From the NCBI GenBank assembly GCA_963850995.1, contig CAWKNQ010000004.1:496001-560000 (forward strand): DNA of 64,000 bases. The letters are read 5' to 3'. Origin of the DNA: Gaiellasilicea sp963850995. GTDB taxonomy: Bacteria > Actinomycetota > Thermoleophilia > Gaiellales > Gaiellaceae. Shown here piece by piece: positions 55,622 to 64,000 of this stretch (position 1 is its first letter; the number at the start of each line of letters is the position of its first letter). A model generated the notes under the pieces. It worked only from the letters and a program-made list of their open reading frames with translations, had not been told where the DNA came from and ran no database searches. A program made the translations under genes and the position numbers.

Positions 55622-56542
55622 GTGGAGTCTGTGGCGCCGCGTCCCCGGCGGAGACGCGACCTCCTCGAGGAGCGCCGGTTTCTCGCGCCCGCGTTGATCG
55701 CGCCGGCGGTGCTCTTCGTCGGCCTGCTCGTCGGCGCGCCGCTCATCCTCTCTGCGTACCTCTCACTCACCAACGCGACCGCGGGCTCGCTCAGCGGCGA
55801 CTTCGTCGGCTTCGCGAACTACGCCGACCAGTGGTCCGACGAGAACTTCCGCACCGCCTTCCGGAACACGATCGTCTTCACGCTGCTCGCGAACCTGATC
55901 GTGGTCGTGGGCGCCGCCATCCTCGCGCACTTCCTCATCCGCGATTTCCCCGGCAAGTGGTTTGCGCGGTTCCTGATCCTGCTGCCCTGGGCCGCGCCGG
56001 TCGCGCTCTCGACGATCGGGTTCCTCTGGATCTTCGACTCGCTCTTCTCGATCGTGAACTGGACGCTCGTCCACCTCTCGCTCGTCGACGAGTTCAACCC
56101 GCCGCAGTGGCTCGGCGAGCCCAACAAGGCGCTCGCGGCGATCACGACCGTGCACGCCTGGCGGCTGCTGCCGTTCGCGACGGTGATCATGATCGCCGGG
56201 CTCGCGTCGATCCCGAAGGAGGTCGACGACGCGGCGAAGGTCGATGGGGCGACCGGGCTCAGGAAGCTCTTCTTCGTGACACTGCCGCTGCAGCTGCCGA
56301 TCGCGACGATCGCCGTGCTCTTCGGGATCGTGTTCACCGCGACGGACATGGCCGTCGTCTACATCCTCACCCGTGGCGGTCCCTTCAACTCGACGCAGAT
56401 GCTGCCGATGTGGGCCTTCCAGACGGGGATCCAGGCCGGTTCTCTGGGCCCGGGTGCCGCGATCGCGCTCTTCCTCCTACCCGTGCTGGCGGTCGTGACC
56501 GTGCTGATGCTGCTCTTCGCGCGCCGGGTGGAGGTCACCTAG
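55622..56542 (+). CDS. CUT1-type ABC transporter permease (MalF-like)
   Basis: A 306-residue membrane protein with six helices. The EAA-type loop that contacts the ATPase is SIPKEVDDAAKVDGATGLRK near residue 200. The basic N-terminus (RPRRRRDLLEERR) faces the cytoplasm. Its partner is the MalG-like gene that follows, and the ATPase is divergent. Substrate class: sugar or polyol, by family only. Confidence 0.9.
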   Translation: MESVAPRPRRRRDLLEERRFLAPALIAPAVLFVGLLVGAPLILSAYLSLTNATAGSLSGDFVGFANYADQWSDENFRTAFRNTIVFTLLANLIVVVGAAILAHFLIRDFPGKWFARFLILLPWAAPVALSTIGFLWIFDSLFSIVNWTLVHLSLVDEFNPPQWLGEPNKALAAITTVHAWRLLPFATVIMIAGLASIPKEVDDAAKVDGATGLRKLFFVTLPLQLPIATIAVLFGIVFTATDMAVVYILTRGGPFNSTQMLPMWAFQTGIQAGSLGPGAAIALFLLPVLAVVTVLMLLFARRVEVT

Positions 56543-56545
56543 CCC

Positions 56546-57384
56546 GTGCCTGCGCGCCGCCGCGACAACGTGATCACTGGCTCGTCGTCGGTCCGTTCGC
56601 GCTCGTGCTCGCGTTCCCGTTCTACTGGATGCTGCAGACCTCGCTGAAGACCGAGCTGGACCTCTACAACGTCGAGAACGTCCCCTTCAGCTTCGGCGAC
56701 GGCTCGCCGACGCTCGACAACTACAGGTTCCTCTTCGAGGAGACGCAGTACGCCCGCTGGCTCCTGAACACCGTGCTCGTCGGGCTCGCCGTCGTCGCGA
56801 TCACGCTCCTCGTCGCGATGCCGGCCGGCTACGCGCTCGCCCGGCTCTCCGGCCGCTGGGGGCAGAGCCTCGGCGTCGGCATCTTCCTCGTCTACCTCGT
56901 GCCGCCCACGCTGCTCTTCTTGCCGCTGTCGCGCGTCGTCGCCGAGGTTGGGCTGCAGGATCGGCTCGCAGCACTGATCCTCGTCTACCCGGGCTTCACG
57001 ATCCCGTTCGCGACCTGGCTCTTGATGGGGTTCTTCAAGTCGATTCCGCGAGAGCTCGAGGATGCCGCTCTCGTCGACGGCGCTTCGCGGATACGAACGC
57101 TCGTTCGGATCGTTTTCCCGATCTCGCTGCCGGGCATCCTGACGGTGGTGATCTTCACGTTCTCGCTCTGTGTCAACGAGTTCATCTACGCGCTCGCGTT
57201 CATCACCGCCTCCGACTCGAAGGTGATCTCGACCGGCATCTACACCGAGCTGATTCGCGGCGACGTCTTCTTCTGGGGCGCGCTGATGGCGGCAACGCTG
57301 ATCCCCGCGATCCCGCTTGCCCTCCTCTACAACACGTTCCTCGACCGTTTCATCGCCGGCTTCACCGGCGGCGCTTTCCGGTGA
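56546..57384 (+). CDS. CUT1-type ABC transporter permease (MalG-like), one-base deletion near the start
   Basis: The body from about 56580 has WLVVGPFALVLAFPFYWMLQ, and the EAA loop is SIPRELEDAALVDGASRIRT. GTG 56546 gives the expected N-terminus PARRRDNVI but is one base out of frame. Restoring one missing base near 56575 (ATC-ACTGG) joins them into about 279 residues. The C-terminus is normal. Located four bases after the first permease. Confidence 0.86.
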
Positions 57385-57416
57385 CGACAAGTCCGCACCG
57401 AGGAAAGGAGATCCAG

Positions 57417-58817
57417 ATGGCGGACGAGACCACGACCACCACTCGGCCCGAGGGGGAGGTGGTGGCTGGGCGCACGACCCGACGGGAGATCCTCAAGAAA
57501 GGGGCCGCCGGGACGCTTCTCGTCGTCTACGGCGGAGCAGTCCCGAAGACCTCCGCCGCCGGGGTACCGAAGTACCGCGGCCGGGAGCTCGCAGGGACGC
57601 TCCGGATCATCCAGTGGAGCCACTTCGTGCCCGCCTACGACAAGTGGTTCGACGACGTCTACGTCAAGCGCTGGGGGCAGGCGAACGACACCGAGGTGAT
57701 CGTCGACCACATCAACCAGGCCGACATCCCGGCGCGCGCGGCCGCCGAGGTCGCCGCACAGAGCGGCCACGACCTGTTCTTCTTCCTCTCGCCGCCCGCG
57801 GCCTACGAGGACCAGGTGATCGACCACGCGAACATCGTCCAGGAGGTGAACAAGAAGCGCGGCCAGATGAAGCCGGTCGCGTTCAAGGCGACCTACAACG
57901 CGAAGACGAAGAAGTACTTCGCCTTCTCCGACAACTACGTCCCCGACCCCGTCAACTACCGGACCGACCTGTGGGGCGAGGTCGGGCTCAGGCCCGACTC
58001 ATGGGACAACGTGCTCAAGGCGGCGCCGAGGTTGCGGGCGATGGGGAACCCGATCGGCCTCGGGATGTCGAACGAGATCGACTCGAACATGGCCCTGATG
58101 GCGATGATGATGACCTTCGGGTCCTTCATCCAGAACCGCGACCACCGCGTCGTCCTCAACTCGAAGGCGACGGTCGACGTGCTCACCTTCGCGCGGGACC
58201 TGTTCCGCCAGGGGATGTCGAACGAGATCTTCGCCTGGACCGCCGCCTCGAACAATCAGGCGATGGTCGCGGGCCGGCTCTCGATGGCCATGAACGCGAT
58301 CTCGATCACACGGACGGCCGAGCTGACGAATCCGGACCTCGCGTCGAAGATCTCGTTGCTGCCGATCCCGGAGGGCCCGAACGGCCGCCTCGGGCTCGAG
58401 CACGTGATGGGCGCCTACGTGATCTGGAAGTTCGCCCGCAACAAGGCGGCTGCGTCGAAGTTCCTGATCGACCTCGAGACCAAGTACATCGGGGCGTTCG
58501 AGAACTCGAAGTTCTACAACTTCCCGTCTTGGCCGGCGTCGGTGCCGAACATCAACCGGCGGGTGGAGCGCGACCCGGTGGCGAAGCCGCCGGGGAAGTA
58601 CAAGGTGCTCGCCGAGATCGCCGACAAGTACACCCTCAACCCCGGCCACCCGGGCAATACGACCGCAGCCATCGACGAGATCTTCAACAAGTTCATGATC
58701 CCGCAGATGTTCGCGGAGGTGGCCCAGGGCAAGCGGACGCCGGCGGAGGCGGCGAGGGTCTACGACCGCTCCTTCAAGCGGATCTTCCAGAAGTGGCGCA
58801 ACCTCGGGAAGGTCTAA
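57417..58817 (+). CDS. ABC transporter extracellular solute-binding protein (family 1) with a Tat-type signal
   Basis: A 466-residue binding protein. The ATG at 57417 is preceded by a good AAAGGAG site. The N-terminus has a twin-arginine motif TTRREILKKGAAGTLLVVYG, so export by the Tat path is likely, with no lipobox cysteine evident. The mature part has FFFLSPPAAYEDQVIDHANI and two-lobe periplasmic-binding features of family 1. Encoded directly downstream of the two permeases, it gives the importer its specificity. The ligand is unknown. Confidence 0.87.
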   Translation: MADETTTTTRPEGEVVAGRTTRREILKKGAAGTLLVVYGGAVPKTSAAGVPKYRGRELAGTLRIIQWSHFVPAYDKWFDDVYVKRWGQANDTEVIVDHINQADIPARAAAEVAAQSGHDLFFFLSPPAAYEDQVIDHANIVQEVNKKRGQMKPVAFKATYNAKTKKYFAFSDNYVPDPVNYRTDLWGEVGLRPDSWDNVLKAAPRLRAMGNPIGLGMSNEIDSNMALMAMMMTFGSFIQNRDHRVVLNSKATVDVLTFARDLFRQGMSNEIFAWTAASNNQAMVAGRLSMAMNAISITRTAELTNPDLASKISLLPIPEGPNGRLGLEHVMGAYVIWKFARNKAAASKFLIDLETKYIGAFENSKFYNFPSWPASVPNINRRVERDPVAKPPGKYKVLAEIADKYTLNPGHPGNTTAAIDEIFNKFMIPQMFAEVAQGKRTPAEAARVYDRSFKRIFQKWRNLGKV

Positions 58818-58827
58818 TAGCTCGTAC

Positions 58828-59712
58828 GTGCGAGCTGCGCTGATCGCGGAGCTCGGGCGCCCGCCGCAGGTCGGCGAGGCGCCCGAGCCCGCCGGCGACG
58901 CGCTCGAGGTGCTCGCCGCGCCGCTCAATCCGCTCGACCGCGCGGTTGCGGCGGGGCGCTTCTACGGCGGGCACCCGCCGCTCCCGTTCGTGCCCGGCTG
59001 CGAGTGCGTCGGACGGGAAGCCGGCGGGCGGGTCGTGTGGACGTTCGGCGGTGGGCTCGGCCTGGCTCGGAACGGCACCATGGCCGAGCGGGCGGAGCCG
59101 GGAGCGGTCGTCGTCGAGGTGCCGGACGGAGCCGACCCGGCCCTCGCGGCCGCGCTCGGGATCGCCGGCCTCGCCGGCTGGCTTCCTCTGGCTTGGCGTG
59201 CGCCCGTCCGCCCCGACGACCGCGTGCTCGTCCTAGGGGCGACCGGAGCAGTCGGCCAGGTGGCGGTGCAGGCGGCGAAGCTGCTCGGGGCGGAGCACGT
59301 CGTCGCGGCGGGTCGAGACGAGTCGGGTCTCGAACGCGCGCGCGAGCTCGGGGCCGACGAGGCGGTCGGGCTGGACGGGGACTTCGGCGAGCCGACGTAC
59401 GTGGTCGATCCGCTCTGCGGCGAGCCGCTCGAGCGGGCCGTCGAGGCGGCGGCCCCAGGCGCCCGCATCGTCCAGCTCGGCCAGTCGGCGGCGCCGGCCG
59501 CCACGCTGACGTCCGCGGCGATCCGCGGCAAGCAGCTCGAGGTGTACGGCTTCTCGGACTTCGCTGTCCCCGCGGACGTCTTCGACGAGCACTACCGGCT
59601 CCTGGTCGGACACGCCCTCGCAGGAGAGATCGCGCTCCCGCTCGACCGGATCGGCCTCGACGAGGTCGGAGCTGCGTGGGATCGGCGCGGCAAGCTCGTC
59701 GTCTGTCCCTAG
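58828..59712 (+). CDS. MDR-superfamily quinone oxidoreductase/alcohol dehydrogenase-like protein
   Basis: A 294-residue protein starting at GTG 58828. The catalytic N-terminal lobe has APLNPLDRAVAAGRFYGG and PFVPGCECVGREAGG. The nucleotide-binding lobe has VLVLGATGAVGQVAVQAAKLLGA, split by the AxGxVG motif, and ELGADEAVGL. No structural zinc cysteine cluster is present, so it belongs to the zinc-free quinone reductase side. It starts ten bases after the binding-protein gene and may share its transcript. Confidence 0.83.
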   Translation: MRAALIAELGRPPQVGEAPEPAGDALEVLAAPLNPLDRAVAAGRFYGGHPPLPFVPGCECVGREAGGRVVWTFGGGLGLARNGTMAERAEPGAVVVEVPDGADPALAAALGIAGLAGWLPLAWRAPVRPDDRVLVLGATGAVGQVAVQAAKLLGAEHVVAAGRDESGLERARELGADEAVGLDGDFGEPTYVVDPLCGEPLERAVEAAAPGARIVQLGQSAAPAATLTSAAIRGKQLEVYGFSDFAVPADVFDEHYRLLVGHALAGEIALPLDRIGLDEVGAAWDRRGKLVVCP

Positions 59713-59722
59713 GACCGAGAGC

Positions 59723-60523
59723 TCAGCTCGCCTCGGTCACTCGAACGAGGAGGTCGAGCCCGACCGCGCTCGTCAGAAGTCGTTCCTTCCGGTCTCCGAG
59801 CAGCGTTTGCGTCCAGTCGACGAAGCCTCCCTCCACGATCTCGGTCCCTGCGAGCGAGATTCCGAACGTGGCGCCGCAGTAGTACGCAGGCTTCCGCGGT
59901 GCCCGGTCGACGGACACGGGCCCGGCGTCGAGCTCCTCGAGGAATCGCCGGTAGGCATCGACGTGCTCCGCCAGAAGCGTCTCTTCGCTTCCGGCCCGGT
60001 CGGCGGCACACAGTGCGAGCATCCCGAAGTGCTGGGTAAACGGAGGCTCGAAGACCTGGGCGCGGAGGACTCGATGGATCGTGCTCAGCCGCACGGGTCG
60101 CGTCCGATCGCGCCGTCGCCGCAGTGAACATTCGAGGGCGAGAACGCTCGTCGGATCGCTGACGATCTCGCCGCCGCGGACGGTCGTGACCACCCAGTCC
60201 TGACTGATCCCACCGAGCGACGAGCTCGTGCCGAGCGGACACATGGGCGAGAGCTGAATCTGTTCGTACTCGACCGAAAGCTCGTCGAGCACCTTCTCCG
60301 CGAGTCGCTGCAACTGCGCAGAGTCGACTGCGGCAGGCCGGACGAAGCGATCCGTTGCATAGCGGCGCAGGACGTCGGCGGGCATCGTGGCAGCCGCGCG
60401 CCTCCGCGCAACCTCGAGCAGCAGTGACTGAAGGTCGGTCGGGGCAAGCTGCGTCGCGAGCATCTCCGCCAGACCGGGGATGCCGAGCTCGCGCTCGATG
60501 CGCTCGACGATCTCGCGGGGCAC
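59723..60523 (-). CDS. Unrecognised protein, possibly related to class II aminoacyl-tRNA synthetase core
   Basis: A 266-residue cytoplasmic protein. It has CPLGTSSSLGGISQDWVVTT near residue 97 and EIVSDPTSVLALECSLRRRR near residue 118, which look like motif-2-type loops of synthetase-like folds, and FTQHFGMLALCAADRAGSE near residue 165. The match to any named family is not firm. The gene is single, between two + strand genes. The base composition is like the neighbours but slightly lower in GC, so recent transfer is possible but unproven. Confidence 0.5.
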   Translation of the reverse strand: MPREIVERIERELGIPGLAEMLATQLAPTDLQSLLLEVARRRAAATMPADVLRRYATDRFVRPAAVDSAQLQRLAEKVLDELSVEYEQIQLSPMCPLGTSSSLGGISQDWVVTTVRGGEIVSDPTSVLALECSLRRRRDRTRPVRLSTIHRVLRAQVFEPPFTQHFGMLALCAADRAGSEETLLAEHVDAYRRFLEELDAGPVSVDRAPRKPAYYCGATFGISLAGTEIVEGGFVDWTQTLLGDRKERLLTSAVGLDLLVRVTEAS

Positions 60524-60579
60524 GTGTTGAGCCTACTCGTCGCGCTACGCTCCCTAGCGACGATTTCGAGGAGGAGAGC

Positions 60580-62106
<1,527 letters not shown>

Positions 62107-62110
<4 letters not shown>

Positions 62111-62641
62111 GGCTCGCGGCGCGCGGCGGCTGTGCTGGCTGCAGTCGCCGCCGGTGCCGCGCCGGCGAGCGCCGAGGAGATCCCGACGCGCGCGTGCGAG
62201 GCTCGGATCGAAGCCGGTGACGCACCGCTTCGCTTCCCGGCGTCGGACAGCGGCAGCATCTTCGCCGGTCCGCTCGCCTTCTCCGGCCTCTTCGCGAAGA
62301 CGGTCTCGGCGCTCGGGCCACCCCGCGAGAACGGGCGTTACTTCGCCAAGGTCGGCGCGCTCGTTCGCGCCGGGAAGCCGGTCGTACTGTCCGTTCCTGA
62401 GCGCTACCGGAGCAGGCTCTTCCTTCACTACTCCCGTACCGATCAGGGGGAACCGGTCGTGCGGATCCAACCGTGCCCGCCGTCCACTCGCGCCTTCTCC
62501 TACGCCGGACGAGTCGGGCCGGTCACCGGCTTCAGCGGCGGCTTCGAGCTGACGCATCCCGGCTGCTATCCGCTCGACGTGCGGGTCGTCGGCGGTCGCG
62601 CCTACCGCGTCCGCATCCCGCTCGGTCGTCCCTGTCGCTAG
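62107..62641 (+). CDS. Secreted protein of unknown function, one-base frameshift in the signal peptide
   Basis: ATG 62107 (ATGA overlap with mmsA) gives RLAARG; one base later the frame is AVLAAVAAGAAPASAEE, a clear signal peptide with an Ala-x-Ala site. One extra G near 62128 joins them to about 177 residues. The mature part has three cysteines (RACEARI, QPCPPS, GCYPLD) and a beta-rich end PGCYPLDVRVVGGRAYRVRI. I recognise no family. Its TAG stop lies next to a short copy of the element end at 62639-62650. Confidence 0.65.
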
Positions 62642-62650
62642 ACCCTCCTA
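62639..62650. repeat. Short match to the end of the long-hairpin element
   Basis: The 12 bases TAGACCCTCCTA are nearly the same as the right end of element copy 2 (CAGACCCTCCTAG at 39369-39381). They form the stops of both convergent genes. It may be a remnant or a target site, or simply chance in a short sequence. Confidence 0.35.
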
Positions 62651-64000
62651 GGCGAGCTCGAACCGCACCTGTCGTCGCATCACGTCCGCCAGCGTCAGGC
62701 GGACCTCGACACGCTCACCGAGCGGCAGGTTGTCACCGGTGCAGTGGGCCCTGACCGCCGGCTCGGCGAGCCGCACGTCGCCGCCTCCGTGCTGCTCGTG
62801 GATGTCCACCACGACCGCCTCGAACACCTGTCCCACGCTCCGCTCGAGCACCGCCGCCTCCACGACCGAGATGACTCCTGCCTCGTACTGCTGCGCCCTC
62901 GCGATCGATTTCGCCATCGTCTCCGGGAGGTCCGGCAGCGCGTCGTGCGCCCAGGCGGGAATCGGGTCGCCCGCGCACACCGACACGCAGACCTCGCCGA
63001 CGTAGCGATCGACAAGACGCCGCAGCGGCGCGGTCGTATGGGCGTACTCCGCGCCGACACCGGCGTGCTGTGCCCGCGTCGGCACCTCGTCGTCGAACGC
63101 GGCGTAGCCCGAGCCCCGCAGCAGCACGGTCGACTCGGAGAGCATCGCCGCGTGGGCGGGCAGGCTCGGATCGAGCGTGCGGATGAAGTCCGGAAACGCA
63201 ACGCCGTCCCGCCAGTCGATGCCGAGCGCCTGCGCGGTCCGCCGCAGCCGCGCCAGCGCACTCTCGTTCGCCTTCGGCAGCGTGCGCAGGACGCCGACGT
63301 GTGCGTCCAGCATCAGCTCCGCCGCGGCCTGGCCCGTCATCAGCGAGATCTGTGCATTCCACCCCTCCACCGGGGCCGGCGCGCGGAAGGCGAGCTCGTA
63401 TCCGTCCGGGCCGCGGTCGACGACCTGTTCGGGAATCGGCAGGTTGATTCCGCCGCGCCGCGCCTCACGCTCTTGGCGGAGCAGGCCCACCTCGCGTAGG
63501 AGGAGGAACGTCTCCTCGGCTGTGCCCGCGTCGAGCGAGCGCTGCACGTCGGCGTAGTCGAACCGCTTGCGGCTGCGGACGAGGGCGCGATGCACGTCGA
63601 CCTCGACACCCTCGCCGGTCTCGTCGACCTCCATCGTCCAGACGAGCGCGGGGCGGGTCTCTCCGGGAAGCAGGCTGCCTGCCGCCTCGGAGAGCTGCGG
63701 CGGGTAGAGGCGCGCGTTCTCGTCCGGTGCGTACAGCGTCTGTCCGCGCTCGTGTGCCTCGCGGTCCATCGGCCCGCCGGGGGTGACGAACGCAGCGACG
63801 TCCGCGATCGCATACCGGACGCGATAGCCCTTGCCGCGGCGCTCGACGTGCATCGCCTGGTCGAGGTCCATCGACTCCGCCGGATCGATCGTCACGTACG
63901 GGATCGCCGTCTCGTCCGCGTCCGGAAGCCGCGGCGAGCGCACCGACGCCTCCGCGTCGGCGAGGACGTCGTCCGGGAACCCGAGCGTCACGTGGAGGTT
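62648..64000 (-). CDS. RNB-domain ribonuclease (RNase II/R family), 5' end beyond the window
   Basis: The frame is open to the right edge (64000) without a convincing start. The visible part of about 450 residues has the RNB active-site region YVTIDPAESMDLDQAMHVER, where the aspartates bind magnesium, then YAIADVAAFVTPGGPMD. It ends with YAHTTAPLRRLVDRYV and a short S1-like C-terminal part (VFEAVVVDIHEQHGG). It should be a 3'-5' exoribonuclease. The N-terminal cold-shock domains cannot be checked. Confidence 0.88.
   Translation of the reverse strand, partial: NLHVTLGFPDDVLADAEASVRSPRLPDADETAIPYVTIDPAESMDLDQAMHVERRGKGYRVRYAIADVAAFVTPGGPMDREAHERGQTLYAPDENARLYPPQLSEAAGSLLPGETRPALVWTMEVDETGEGVEVDVHRALVRSRKRFDYADVQRSLDAGTAEETFLLLREVGLLRQEREARRGGINLPIPEQVVDRGPDGYELAFRAPAPVEGWNAQISLMTGQAAAELMLDAHVGVLRTLPKANESALARLRRTAQALGIDWRDGVAFPDFIRTLDPSLPAHAAMLSESTVLLRGSGYAAFDDEVPTRAQHAGVGAEYAHTTAPLRRLVDRYVGEVCVSVCAGDPIPAWAHDALPDLPETMAKSIARAQQYEAGVISVVEAAVLERSVGQVFEAVVVDIHEQHGGGDVRLAEPAVRAHCTGDNLPLGERVEVRLTLADVMRRQVRFELA

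Overview
The window is a GC-rich, gene-dense stretch of a chromosome, with almost every gene overlapping or abutting the next (GTGA, ATGA and TTGA junctions). The gene set is a complete nuoA-N complex I operon, an FprA-type ferredoxin reductase, hemACD beside cytochrome c maturation genes, a methylmalonyl-CoA epimerase and a DUF1028 protein. I infer an aerobic, heterotrophic high-GC actinobacterium, probably a Thermoleophilia-type (Gaiellales/Solirubrobacterales) lineage. There are no rRNA or tRNA genes and no CRISPR array, integrase or transposase.

Layout. 1-5.1 kb (+): end of ccmC, a CcmD-like peptide, a CcsA/HemX-like protein, hemA, hemC, hemD and a SAM hydrolase, so tetrapyrrole synthesis is coupled to haem delivery for cytochrome c. 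5.2-9.9 kb (-): amidase, AzgA-type purine permease, FprA and an IscA/ErpA-type Fe-S carrier. 10.0-24.0 kb (+): nuoABCDEFGHIJKLMN. 24.1-29.3 kb: small metabolic genes (UPF0173 hydrolase, DUF1028 protein, cupin-TPR protein, Ldh-type oxidoreductase, HAD phosphatase, a secreted protein with a hairpin-rich leader). 29.3-34.7 kb (-): response regulator, CHASE3-like histidine kinase, secreted AOC-barrel-like protein and Mrp; then an inositol-monophosphatase-like enzyme and a DUF1015 protein. 34.8-37.6 kb (+): YhaM-like exonuclease, EamA transporter, esterase. 37.7-42.1 kb (-): YchF, ECF sigma factor, small unknown, methylmalonyl-CoA epimerase, short FtsH-like protease, methyltransferase. 42.1-48.9 kb: a nicotinamidase-like gene facing a six-gene overlapping operon (tryptophan dioxygenase, M20 peptidase, pabB, pabC, DUF1385, pncB). 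48.9-53.0 kb: rarA, peroxiredoxin, hydrolase, FMN reductase and a divergent yceI/marR pair. 53.0-64 kb: class III aminotransferase, a CUT1 sugar ABC importer, an MDR oxidoreductase, mmsA, a secreted protein and an RNB-domain nuclease cut by the right edge.

Two things stand out beyond the genes. First, two dispersed elements of about 167 bp (17740-17905, inside the nuo operon, and 39214-39381) fold as long hairpins. They share a 63-nt core in which loops are conserved while stems differ by compensatory changes. Second, a shorter palindrome built on GGGGCCAGGACCCC occurs twice in an intergenic region and once in frame inside pabB, also with a compensatory stem change.

Many otherwise well-conserved genes (nuoC, nuoD, nuoM, mrp, mmsA and others) carry one-base frameshifts, about twenty apparent insertions against two deletions. 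This looks more like insertion-biased sequence error than mass pseudogenisation, and it limits the trust that should be put in exact starts and ends of those genes.
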